This document shows, piece after piece, positions 36,880-49,505 of a DNA stretch of 64,000 nucleotides. A program made the translations under genes and the position numbers. Numbering within the stretch: the stretch's first letter is position 1; every line of letters starts with the position of its first letter. The notes beneath the pieces are model-generated. The model saw only the letters and a program-made list of their open reading frames with translations, had not been told where the DNA came from and searched no databases. The DNA comes from Toxoplasma gondii ME49. Its lineage: Eukaryota; Apicomplexa; Conoidasida; Eucoccidiorida; Sarcocystidae. The stretch spans positions 2,391,662 through 2,455,661 of the forward strand of contig NC_031474.1 in NCBI RefSeq assembly GCF_000006565.2. The letters run 5' to 3'.

Positions 36880-39800
36880 GATATTAGTTCGTCATCAAAG
36901 AGTCGAACGCGCTCAAGGTCCATGCGCGTTTGCCTCGTTCAATTCCTTGAAATTTTTACGCCGTTGAGGCTCGTCGATCAGTTACCATTGAAGATTAGTT
37001 ACTGAATCGAGGAGCAGGCAGTTGGCACTATTCCATTGTCGTTCCAAATGTCACAACTAGATTGTGCGATAGTAACACAGTTGCATTTTCCAGATGTTGC
37101 CAGCAGTGAATGCACAAATTGAGGGAGCCAATCTTCGACGTTGGTGCATTGCCGAGGACAGCTCAACACTACTTTCGTATGGTTGTTGGAGAGCAATACC
37201 TTTTCGGGGTTTTGTTAACGCGGGGAAGCACTCTAACCAATTCTCTGCTTCAGTTTCACACAGTGCCGGGACGCGCGTCGATACTACAGCTTTTCCAAAG
37301 GATAAATCTGATAAACCGATGGTAATCCTTCGGGAAAAAAGCAGCTGTGAGAAGTTTGATGGAGACGGTACAAAGGATATAACACGAATCATGCTTTCAA
37401 CGACCAGCTGCTGAAACAGAAAAAAGGGTTCCCAATAATAACGTGTACAGTGTCCATGGGTGCATTTGCAGGGTACCTAACCGCCAGCAGATGATGGTCT
37501 CTTTGCCATTCTTCGCGCGTCTTTAGCCTAGCTGCCTCTTTGAAGCGGCGCACAGTTCGACCATTTCTCCACTGACGTTCACCAGGAGTGAATATGATGA
37601 TTCCGCTTCGTCCATACGCACGCACGGCCGCAGATTACTTTTGAAAACGAACTGTGGGGGAATACGTATGTATCCATGTATAGGAAGGATGCCGTGGGAA
37701 ACGACAAGACCCCGTTATGACCCTCTGCTGTGACACAGTCGTTCCCGGTTCAACCTTCTCAAACGGAAGAAGAGTTTTCGACTGATGCACCGGGCTTCTT
37801 GTGCAAACTGCCACAGACGACTCAGTGCTGCAGAACTACTGTATTCAACAGCGTTAGGGACACAGTCACGATGCAGTTTGCAAACTGAAGCGTCACATCG
37901 CTCGAGAAACAAATTCACTTGGTGTGGGGATTTTTCTACATGACGGGCGGAAAAACAAGTTCATCAAATACGTGACTAAGAGAAGTTCTACCTACACAGA
38001 GGACAACACTGATAGGGAGCTGCTTCCGTCACAGTTTTTGTGCAGCGCACGTTCTGCTGCTGGAATCGTTAGGCGTTTGTATTCGTGGTGTTCGTTGTCT
38101 GCCTCTCTTGCACCTGGTACGTAATAGTGCACATACACGAGGACGGAAGGAACTCACCCCCGTCCATAGATATGAGGACCAACGCCTGAACTTGCAGGCG
38201 CATCTGTTGTACATCACTAGATACTGCTAATACCGCCGTATACTATATGATACCTGCCCGGTGCAATAACATGTAAACGTCAGCTCTGCACATTTCCATT
38301 TTGTATTGTCTCTTCGAGCCCCACGAAAGTGTTCCTTGTTTCGCTGTAGCGATCGCTGGACACTTCTAGTTTCATCGGGCTCTGACAGACAAAAACGGTC
38401 ACTACCGAATTCCTGTTCGGGAAGTACCTTGCACTTCTACTATTTGACGAGCATTGAAGCTCTTTCCGGACCTAACCGATTGGTGCATTTGCAGTCACCG
38501 GCTGTAGCCGGGTCGATCGCCTCAGAACAGTGGATGTGGAGGGACAAGAGTTTCTGGTTTGCTTCTGGGGGGAAAGAGGGAAGCAAGAAGACATTTGGTC
38601 TCCTGACCTATTCGGATCTGATTCGTTCCACACCGCAAATTCTTGGACACTGAAGCAAAAACAAGCACGATACAAGCCGACGGTAGTTTTCCTCGCAAAC
38701 AAAGAGGGGGCGGGTGCTACCTGCCCCAGTGAATAAGGAAATCTTGATAGTGAAACACACTGAGCATGTTTTTACTGTCATCTCTTGAGCAAACCTACAC
38801 AACGCGCATTCTATAGAATAAACAGAAAAAACCACTCTCACCGGACAGTCGGTTCGAGAGGTACAGATGCTTATTAAACGGGTAATCACGACCCTTGCCT
38901 CCCTCATGCAAAGTGCGATATCAGAAAAAAGACATGTAGCGTTCGTTTCTACCCATGGAACTCCTGACAATGTTTTTCTCGCAAAATGACGGACACCGTT
39001 ACATCGTGTAGAAAAACTGCAGTCACTGAGGTAAAATGCACGGGAAACCCATACCAAAGGAAACGCCCGTTCGTAATTTAACCAAACCGCTTTGGGTACG
39101 CGATGAGTGGAGCAGCGTTGGATGACCTTTGGCGCACCGAACGACCCACGAGTAGACAGAAAAACTAAATAAATAATCTTCAATTTCGGTGAAGGTACCG
39201 ACGTTTTCGTGGTAGTCCCAGAGTATGTTTGTATGTGCGCGTCGCCAACGAAAGCAATTTGCTCCTAAACGAACTCACCAATGCATGGACGAAGTGCCGA
39301 CATTTACGGTTTCCTTCCTTCGTAACTGCTCAGAGACTCATGTGCCGCAGACAAAGTCACTTCCTTTGTAAGTCTCCCTTTTTCATAGCTTCCTCGGCAT
39401 CTCTGCTTGCCCATATGTTTTTTAAAATGGGCAATCGTAGGGGCGAAGCCACACAACGTGACCCAAAACACGACACGATCCTAACTGAGCATACGTGTAT
39501 CAGCTGCACGGGTAGCACTGGATAGAAACGAAACGCTGTCCAAGTCTCGTTTCTCTGATCCGGGCAACACTTCTGCAACCGGGATACGCTCAACTATGTG
39601 CCGAACGTTCCAGAAACGATGGCGCGTTGAGCCTTGAGAATATCTATACACAGTCGCTGACGCATGTCGAGCTATTTTGTGCCGCTACGTCAGTATTGAG
39701 TTAATGCGTCGGTACCTCAGGGAAACACCGAGGAAAATAGGCGCTGAAACGCCCCCCTCTATTCAGCAAACAGCGGATTGTGGCGCCAGCAACGCTACTT

Positions 39801-41962
39801 CACGCCCTGAAAATAACGACAGGAGCTGCAGCCCATGTCCGTACCATTTACAGTAAATAAACATAGAAAATTCGAATTCTGTCCCCTTGCTTCCCACAAA
39901 TAACATTCATTTTCAGGGATTCTGTGACTCAGATGCCCATGTTCCGTGCGACCCCCGGTTGCCAATTACACACCACGAGAGGTGAAATGCCTGTCTAAAC
40001 CGAAGAGAAAATTTCATACACATTATGACTTGTGCATAACAAAATGGGGAAATCTGACATGTTTCTGCCACCAAATTTCTGACACATGGGTGCGCCATCC
40101 TGCGACGGTTTCCTCCATTCAACAGCTCCCTCTGTATTCACGTTGGTGTACCTTGAGGAGATCACAACTGTACGATTGAAAATGGTCATGAGAACTCACA
40201 CATCAATGCCTTAGTACCTCGGCACACTACACCATCCACCGCACGAGCTTGTCTGACAGCGGCAGACGTCTTCGTACCCTCGTATTGTTGGCCATGACAC
40301 TCTTCACATAACGCGGAAATAGTTTCTCCATCGTTTCCTCGTCGCTCAGAACACCCACATACAGCGCGACACAGGCGACTCCCGTAATTGAATAAAACAG
40401 TTAAGAGCCACTATTTTCACTCTTATTCTAATGCCGAAATTGAACAAGAGAAAAGGAAAGAACGACTGGAGGCTCCCAGCCAGATTCTAAAGTCGAACGG
40501 TGTAAATTGTCGACTATGCAGGTCACACTGAAAAACCGTGTCGAACTAGATACGGATGGCCAAGCCAGAGTTGCTGCCAGTAGCGAAAGACTCTCCGAGG
40601 ACACAAGAATGCGTAATGGCGACAGCTCGGGAGTTGCTATCTGAACAAAACGTGCCCGAAAACCATTCCACGTAGCAGGCAGCGTTCCATCGCCGGAAAC
40701 ACATTTCGGCCCACCAGCTTTGCGCTTTCCGGACACTGACAGGCTGCCCACACGCATGGACAAATATTCTCCCGCGCAAGAAAAAAAAAGGTGTTGACTA
40801 TGCTTGTGTACGAACAGCGACACATCATCTGGCACCTCAATCGAGGAAACTAACTGTATACACATGGCAATTCCTGGAATAACTCCAACATTCGGCATTA
40901 CCGGCTGTACACAGGCTGGCAGTGAGAAGCGCATATCAACTTCCAACAGCACAAGACCTCCAATATTGTAACCGATGAAAACAATTGCTTTACCGAGTCC
41001 CAGTATCATGTTACCAGAAGAGCACCTCCGCCTCAGAAGTGGCACACTCATGGAGGGCCTGTACCATGTGTAAAACCCCCTTTCAGGTAGCGCCATCTTG
41101 CAGTCACATCTCAATCTATGGACTGAGATTGCACATTGAGGTAGTAGTCACTGTTGTTTCCCCACGGCGACAATACACCGCGTTGCAAACCGAAACAAAA
41201 ATGATTCGCGTTCGGATTGAGCGCGCACCGAGACACTGGCGAACGTACGTATACATGCAGATGCTCGGACGTCAACGGCTGTCTGACGACAAGTACGTCT
41301 ACCGCATATGAAATCGTTGCATGTCTTCCTAACAAGAGAGGCCATGGGGCCAAATGGTCCCGGCCTAGACCAGTCATCCTCCTCCATGAAGCCCAGAGTG
41401 GCTGAGCGGAACAGACGACCAGCCAAAAAACACATGAAAAACACTTTGCAAAGAAACTGGTAGAGTGGTGAGGTTTACCCGACAGAATGAATGCTGTTAA
41501 AACGGAAGCGCAAAAGAGCCTGCATGGATATACATAGGGAGCAGGAAGACGAATTCTGTGACTCTGTGAGAAACGGTACACAAGGCAGCAGAACGTAACC
41601 TGTGTGTCACCCCCACGATGCATGAAGCACTTGAGGCTTGTAGCGTGTGCGCCTGGGAAAAATCTACCACAATGCCATTGCATTCTTGCAGTTGTGCTGC
41701 TAAGCTTGAAGGAAACTACAGTCGGTCAGTTGCCTGTCATTCCCTCACTTCGTACCTGGGTGTTGGCAGATGGCGTGCTACACCCATGGCTAAAACGAAA
41801 TTCGTGTCAATTTACTGTCTTTGGCGATCCCCGCCACGCCACAAAACACCTCCTGCCAGGAGAGATGATAAAATGTACGACATTGGGGCACAACACAGGA
41901 CAGCCATTTAGTCATTTGTACACTATACAATGGGTGTTACGTACCGCGACGTCTCTTCCCCG
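36880..41962. other. Spacer of about 5 kb between converging genes
   Basis: Lies downstream of both the plus-strand reductase-acyltransferase gene and the minus-strand CELF gene, so it should contain two 3' untranslated regions, possibly long. Open stretches of up to 228 codons on the minus strand (38608-39183, 40428-41114, 41111-41683) have no domains, no low-complexity signature like the real genes here and no splice-consistent partners. No repeats beyond short AT-rich runs. Confidence 0.5.
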
Positions 41963-44900
41963 TCATACGTCACGAGAGGAAGCCCCAACGAAGTCATATC
42001 TCGATGGGCCCAACAAATGTTTAGCAGAGTCACCCATGTTCTTTGTACGGTCAACTCCCCATCTCCCAATTCCGCTGTGACCATAGCCCGCGTCTGTCGT
42101 TTCCATGGCATACGCTGGCCCCGGCAGAATCGCAGAAGGCCGGTGACGGGCGGAGAGCCCGAGAGGTGAACCGCCACTTTCGGTCGCCGCTGGAGAAGGC
42201 TGCGAGCTCCCCGTGTCGGCACAGAATGCGGGCGAGCCGTACAAACTAACAGAGGAAGGAAGCAAACCATCCACAGTTGAATCAGCATCCTCTCCAGGCA
42301 TTGGCTGAGCCACGTGAAATGAATCTTGGTTTCGCCTCATACGCGACTGGCGCATGGTGGCTACAAGCATAGCTGCCGCAGCAGCATCCTCTTGTTGGCA
42401 GCATTTGTGAAGCGAGTGCTCCCAACCTGAAAACGGGAAATGAACCACCTTGTACGTTTGCCTATAAACAGAGAAGACTGATGGTTCTTTTTAGAGGTCA
42501 CGTGCGTCTACAGGCCGCCAGCCTATTAACTAGTGCGTCGCTTCAGCAAACCTGACTGAACCAACCGACCGTCAGCCCAACAGCGCCCTCGTGCATAAAC
42601 CTCCTGGACAAACGCGCGTGTACTTTTTGTTTCGTCATACCCAGGCAACACAAGAGACAACGGCGATGCTGGTTTGCTTGTCTGCATACTACATGCAGTA
42701 GGGTTCAGCGCTGACGACAAAATGGATTTACTAGTTTTCACGCTGTTACAAAAATAACGTGAATCGTTCAGTACACTGTACACGATGTACACAGAACAAC
42801 CACCCAAGGAAACGTGAACAGATACCACCCGTGAGGGTTATTGCAGCACCTATACTCGCATTGAACACACAACATGTTCACGGCTGTTCCCACTTTGAGC
42901 TTCTTGGGGGAGCCGCGCCGCCAGAGATAGCGGAATAAACACGGAAGTTCGCACATTGCACTCGTCAACTGCTTCAAAGGACTGCGACAGAGGCTGCCTC
43001 TCAAAGGACGCGGTAAGAATTTTTTGAGCGGCGCACAAAGTAAACACTTCGTCCCACCTACTCGGCGTAAATGCACGAGGCCTATCTTAGTGCAGAAAGT
43101 CATGTAGCAGCTTTTAACCGTAGACCGACCTGAATGCGAAGCAGCACTAACATACAAGCGGATACAACGGCTCCACACCCTTGGGATACATACTAGCCAA
43201 AATGTATTTCCTTATCTATCCACTCACGTACCGGAGATATTCCTCAACGCCAAAGCAGCTTCGAAGAGGGCAGAGGTAGTTGTCCCACTTTCTCCCTGGA
43301 TTGCGCATTCGAATGCTGGTACAGCGGATATCGCTGCTCTCTGCTTTGCCTCGGACGCTAGCCAGTCAAGCGTAGAAGAACTGTGGCTCTTTTTGCCCCC
43401 CCCGTTTTCTCTCTGTGGTGCTCCAGGGACCGGCAGAAAAGGCGTGTTTCCGCTAGGGTCGCCCACGCCACTTCGTGGTTCAGAGCACGACGCAGCCGTA
43501 GAAAGCCATGTGCTGTCATTGCAGTTGTTGTAAGCGGGCGTCATACGAAGGTTCTGCGCATACTGTTCTTCACCCTTTTTAATCTGCACCTTAAGCCGCT
43601 TTCCATTGACCTGAGTACCAGCAGCAGGACAAGCCCGGAAATCACGGGGCGGTCACAGTCGACCGGGAACACATCAACGCCCTCTAAAGTGACGACGCTT
43701 CAAGATGCCTTGAACCGCCGCGCAATGTGAACAAAAGATTTCTCTGTATGAATGACAGAACGAGCGAAGCTCATACTGCTTCAAACGGGAACTGAAGCAG
43801 AATGGGGATGCGATACACGTGGTCTTCAGGTCAAGGCAGACTACAAGCGCCGAGCCGAGTTGACGACAGTGTACATGCACTGGAAGACGACGCATCAGAC
43901 TCTAGCTGCCTGTACACGGATGGGAGCACAGCCTCCGCAGCACCGAGCGTCTCACGCTGAACCCTCACCTGAAATCCATTCATGGCCGTGACGGCTGCCG
44001 CAGCCGCCTGTCCGTTAGCGAAGCTGACGAACCCGAATCCACGATTGCGTCCGGAGAGTCGATCCGAAGCAATGCGGGCAGAAACGACGGGGCCGTAGAC
44101 GCTAAAATGTGTCAACAGGTCGTGTTCGGACCACTCGTTGGGAATGTGGAAAATGAAGACGTTCGCGCCCGGAGGCCCGTGCGCCTGACTGCCGATGCCC
44201 CTTTGAGGAAGCGTCCCGGTCTGTGCCCGAAGTCCACTGAGAAAACGGTTCATTCCATCTCGACTGCGCTCATCGCCGCGGCGAGAAAACAGACTCTCCT
44301 GTCCTGAAGTTCTCATATCAGCCTTCGCATACAGAGAGGGTAGATGGCCAGTATCCCAGGTCATAGCATCTGGCGGGAAGAGGCGGTCACCGTTCTCCGT
44401 TTGCGGGTTTCTCAGGGCCTCCGCTGCTGAACTCGTCGCCTGGACGCAGACATCGCTGATGGAAAACGCATCTGCCGACAAGGCAGCTGGTAACAACGCA
44501 CCTCCCCCCGGGTGCATCAGATTCCGGGAAATGCGTTCGTGGATGTCATTCGGCACAACACAGGCGGAGGGGTACGTTGAAGGGCACGGCTCGTGCAGTG
44601 AAGTTCCGTGTTGGCAGCTGTCTCTGTCAACTCCAGCAGCAGAACCTCCACATCTCGATGAGCATGCGGACAACTCATTGGAGACACAACCCGACGTGCA
44701 TCCATGATTGAAGGTGGTTGCGGATCCGCTGGCGGCCTCACTGGTCGGCAGAGACGGAGTCGACGACGTGTTCTCGTCGGTGCAAAACTCCTGAACAGGA
44801 AACCACCGGGGACGAAAGTGGGGACGAAGCTCGACGGGCGGAGGCTGTCAGATCACACGGGCATCTCGTCGGCAGAACGACGTCAGCAGTAAGTGGTTTT

Positions 44901-47900
44901 TTATAACAGACGGATGTGGTGCATCCCCATTTTCCACGGCAATACGCGTTGCTTTCCGGACATCAAGCGATAGAAACACGTGTCATTGCCACCCCACCCT
45001 CGGATCGCCGCTCTGTCGACCAAAGGGGCTAGAGAAGCACTGTTGCATGTTCTTGAAAAAAACAGGTTGTTTTATTACAGTAGCACGGAGGAGCAAGTCA
45101 AGCATTTTCATGATCCCCAATGAACATGTGTATAAACACGAAAATATTTGAAAGCAGACGACGATGCAGACAAACATATAGCCGCGGCGGGCAAAATGTA
45201 CGGCCGCGAAAAAGCTGACAGCACGGATCGCTTGCGATTGCCAAGCGAACGACTTCAGTTACACGCTTTGAAACAATGAGGACACCTCGTTTTGCTTCGT
45301 GGAATACCGGAACGTGTGACGACTGTTTAGCAAAGTCGGCAATCATATCCACCAAAGATAAAAGCAAACACAAAACCGTAGCGGTTACCAGTCCTTGTGA
45401 GACCACATGCTACAGGCGAGCGAACACGAAATCCGCAACTACATTCGCCTGTGAATACGAACGTGCGCCTTTCCCTCCGTTTCACATCACCAGAAGCGGA
45501 AACACATCTACAGATTGAGACCCACAGAGACAGCAGGTGAGAACGATTGGGCGAAAGACAGCCGCCAAATACCAAGGTGGCTGGCGAAACGTCAAAGATC
45601 CAGAGAGGCCCCAGTAGCGTCCAGAAGGGGGAGTTCGAACGGTGCAACGAAAAAACACTGTCACAGTGCAGCGCGTTACAATGCAGTTGCCAAGGAACAA
45701 GTCACTAACCGAGGTGGGGACAGAGTGTCCAACACACAGCGTGGCTATGCATCTTGGACCAACCCCCCTTCGCCTACTGCCAATTCTAGGCGCAGCTTCG
45801 CAGTAAGAGAGGCAATGTCAATCTCGTGGTCTTCACCATCGAGGGCGCTAGGAGCCCGTGTGCGTCCACCGCTACCCGAGCCGGAGCCGGCATTACAGTC
45901 TTCTACCTCCTTTGTGTTTGGTGGCTGGCATTCACGCGACCCGTGGGCTGTCCACACTCCCGAGGGCAGATCCTTCGTGGATGCATGCGTCGGATTGGAT
46001 GGTTGCTTCCGTACGGGCTTCCCTTCCTGGGCCTGCCGTTCCGCGCCAGCCGCCGCCGTTGATAGACTCTGTGTCTGAATTACTGCATCTTCACACTGCT
46101 TGACCTCTTGGTTCGCGTGTCCTGCTTCAGGCTTCTCCCCTCCGCGTCCGTTCAGCGATAGATGCCCCAAGGTCTGGAACAAATCTTCGATGGATCCGCA
46201 CTTCGACCGCATCTCGTCGTTTCTCTCGAGGTTAGAGCGCCGCTTCTCCCTCATCGCCTCGCAGCGCGTACCCACGGCAGAATCGCTCGCGGTCCAGCCC
46301 ACCGGTCGACGCCGGTCGGCCAACGACAACCAAGCAGTCATCGCCATGCGTTCAGAGGTCGAGGCAAAGAAATCTTGCTCCTCTCCGAGGCAGCCCAAGA
46401 CGGCGAGCGAGTCAACACGAGCATGTCGCTCCATTTCGGCTTGCGACCGCAAGATGCTCGACGAGGCGCCCACCTCTGATCCGTCGGCCCCCAGCGCGGG
46501 CGTGTCACTCACGTTGCAATCCAGAATGGAGAGGAAACTCGCCGATGCACTAGAAGTGCGGGATGCAGACGTCGTGCCGTGAGCCGAAGCGGACGACCGC
46601 CTGTTCTCTGCAAAACGAACTTCCATGGCACGCTGCGAGCCTAGAGACGAAAGAGAAACACCACATGCAAGTGACGCAACCTGATACTGCAGGATAATGC
46701 TACAAGGAAAAACACTGGCGTCCAGGGTTCCACCGAAGTTTCTAAGCGTCCACAGTTCGCAATTGGCTGGAGCCTGGGCGAAGATGTAAGATAAACGCCG
46801 CCAGCCATCTACACGAAAGAATTGAACTTGACCTACACGATTGAGCACTTACATACAGAATCTATGGTGTCAGAACTGCCCGGATGTATTTGCGAGTTCA
46901 AATGTCCGCAGCTGTCGCTGTATGTCTGTATACACGGGCGTGTGTCGTGGAGGATCTGTATGCTCACACGAGTTCATGTGGAAAAAGCCACCAATCCGGC
47001 TACACCGTATGCAGATGCACAGTGTCACAATGCGCGAGTCACGCTACATAAAATAATCCACCGTGTTTAGAGGTGTTTTACCAGACCTGGCATGATGACT
47101 TTTCCGTTCAGTTCGCTTATGGCAAAGAAGGCTTCTTCCTTGTAGGCGAACCGGACAAACGCACAGCCAGTGCGACTCTTTTTTCCGGGTCTTGGGGCCC
47201 CTCCACTCAGATTTGCTCCATTGCCTGGTTCGTCCTTCATCAGGAAAACTTCTTCGACGCGGCCGAATCTCTCGAACAGGTCCCGAAGCTATCACATACG
47301 AGAACAGCACCAAAAAAGAGAACTAGATGCTTGCTTGTACGAATTAAAACCGGAAAACAGCACTGTGACCACGACACCCAGAACACTTCCACCTCCCAAT
47401 ACGTATCTCTAGCAATCGACAATTGAAGAAGAAACAGAGGAATTTGATCGCACCTCATGCACATGCTGATGTACTGATCCACACGACCCAGATCCTGTTC
47501 CAACCACGAATCAAAAACGAATCCTGGAAAAAGGATGACCAAGAACACAGAGGCCCACATATTTACTACCGACATTCAGAGGAAACAAGAAGTTAGAAAT
47601 GCCTCCTACACAGTCCCTCATTTGGGCGCCTCACCGTCAGCGCTATGAAGCACTAGTTCTAGTCTTGTTTCAGGTTGAGATGTTTCCGAGACAGACACAC
47701 TGGCGAATCATTTTGGTGGCCATACACACGAGGCCAAACGAGCTACAGAAGCACGGGAAACGCAATGCATACTACAGAATTGAACACACACCGACACGGA
47801 TAGAGATGAACTAGACTGTCTACATAGACATACCGTAGATGTCGGAAACACTTCAGAACGCATGCGGCTGTCTGCGAATTTGAATAGTACCCGCGTTTTC

Positions 47901-49505
47901 GTGGCTTTTCCGCGGGAACATTTCGCCATCAGACAAAGGTAGAGAATTTGTAGGATAGGACTTACAGCGTCTTCTTTGATATCCGGTGGCAATGAACCCA
48001 CAAACAGCTTGACCTGATCTACGCCGGCCGCTGCCCCACTCCCGCTAGTGCCGGGAAGTCCTAAGCGTTCTGCCTCGCCTACAGCATACTTCACTTGCAG
48101 GCCTCCGAGCGCCTACAAGCATCAATTATTGGCTGGTACGCAGAATCATGCTGATGCATACCAAGCTGGGCGTGCCTTGCCAGACACAACTATATGCTAC
48201 GCTGCACAGACATTTGCCCGTAGCTTTTTAGTGCAGTAGACATACACAGTTGCCTCTCTCTTCATAAATATATAAATAGATACAGATGCAAATTATACAT
48301 ATTTACAAATAAGCGCTCCCGTATGTGGGCGGCGCTTGGAACTCGAAATCAGAAACGTAAACATGCCTACCCCTTCTTCTTGTCTCGCTTGATAATACGC
48401 TTTTCGTTCAGTCATGATAATGCGCTGTGTGGCTCGCATCTCAAGAACCCAGTGAATCTGTTGAATCATGGTCAGCGGAGAACGTCACACTTAACCTGTT
48501 TTCAATCGTAGCTGAACACCAGGACAGACACCACGTTCATTTAGCTTGTAGGTTAACTGAAACGTACCGGGTCGAGCACGTAAGCACTATCAAGGTGGCG
48601 GATCGCTCGATCTGCGTCAGTGATCGACTGCATGGTCACGAAGGCGCATCCTTTGAAGGCGTTCGTGTGGCGGTCACGGATGAGGACGACATCAGCGATG
48701 GGTCCAAACTGGTTAAACAGCTGTCGGGGCAAGAACATGGATGCGAAGAGTAGAGCACATCGCTTACTCCGGCCCGAACATGTTCATCCTCCGCACTAGT
48801 GCAGTACCTCGGGCAAGTTTCCAACCGTCTGGTTTCACTACGCCAGTCATCTAGACAAGGTTTCGCGCCCTCGGTTTACATACACGCGTGACACCCACAA
48901 ATCCGCATCAAAATAGTTGCGGTTCTGCGTGTCGACAGACCTTCATCTGTGCGCACATTCTGCTGTGACAACACATGATGCCCAACGCGTGCCGTCCTTG
49001 TTCGAGTGAACAGGAACTACTGATGCTTGCTTCGATTCTTGGAATACGATATTGAGGGGAGACTTCGAGATGGAGACTTCGAGATGATGCCACCGCTTCG
49101 GGTTCTGCACAAAACGTGCAGTGCCTGTTCTATGCGAAAGCTCTTACTTACTGTACAAAGTATGTCTTCCGTGACTGTCAGAGGCAGGCGTCCAACAAAG
49201 AGTTTGACCGCTACTGGAGGAGCGCGAGAGCGGGACACGCTTGTCCGAGCCAGCCCGAGGGCTGTTAAGCTATCGAGCTGTGGAGAGTGGTTGTTGGTCG
49301 AGCATGCGGTCGGGGCGAACATGCCTAGGCTACTATCGGTCGAAGCCCCGAAGGAGTCGACACCGCTTGAGAAACACGCGTTCCCCGCGTTTACAAGAAA
49401 CACGTCCCCCGGTCTCTTCACTTCCGCCTGAGTTCCCTGAGCCCACAGTGCAGGAACCGGGGCGGACGAGATGGCTTTTGGCCTTTCAACGGAAGAGGAC
49501 TCCAT
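41963..49505 (-). CDS. CELF/Bruno-like RNA-binding protein with three RRMs
   Basis: Predicted regulator of mRNA splicing, translation or decay that binds GU-rich RNA. Eight exons, all phases closing: 49505-49152, 48720-48568, 48112-47966, 47288-47082, 46632-45778, 44790-43969, 43610-43232, 42426-41963, giving 1126 residues. RRM1 (about 98-178) has RNP2 KLFVGRLP and RNP1 KGCAFVTM; RRM2 (about 195-298) has KLFVGSLP and GCAFVRF; a linker of about 475 residues follows; RRM3 (about 777-857) has GPPGANVFIFHIP, then RNRGFGFVSF, MNGFQ and VNGKRLKVQIKKGEE. The 2+1 arrangement and the GPxGANxFIxHxP...MNGFQ signature are diagnostic of the CELF family. RRM2 carries an inserted Gly/Pro/Lys loop before RNP1. 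The linker and the C-terminal 270 residues are Ser/Gly-rich and disordered-looking, with an Ala run near HKCCQQEDAAAAAML. Donors at 47081 and 45777 were chosen to keep phase. Plasmodium CELF-like proteins act in sexual stages; a developmental role here is inference. Confidence 0.92.
49058..49085. repeat. 14-bp tandem duplication in CELF intron 1
   Basis: GGAGACTTCGAGAT occurs twice head to tail (49058-49071 and 49072-49085) in the first intron of the CELF-like gene. It is short and probably a replication slip. Confidence 0.85.

Noticed and set aside
37094..37414. Plus-strand frame starting right after a TTTTCCAG acceptor, considered as a final exon of the reductase-acyltransferase
   Set aside because: Joining it to the donor at the end of the last exon (phase 2) gives an immediate stop, and the sequence shows no similarity to GNPAT C termini.
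38608..39183. Minus-strand open stretch of 191 codons
   Set aside because: No recognisable motif, no splice partner, and a Cys/Phe/Ser-rich composition typical of noncoding frames; it lies in the 3' flank of two converging genes.
40428..41683. Two minus-strand open stretches (228 and 190 codons) overlapping by 4 bases, like a coupled pair
   Set aside because: Coupled overlap has no meaning in a eukaryotic nuclear genome, the downstream one begins at TTG rather than ATG, and neither resembles a protein family.
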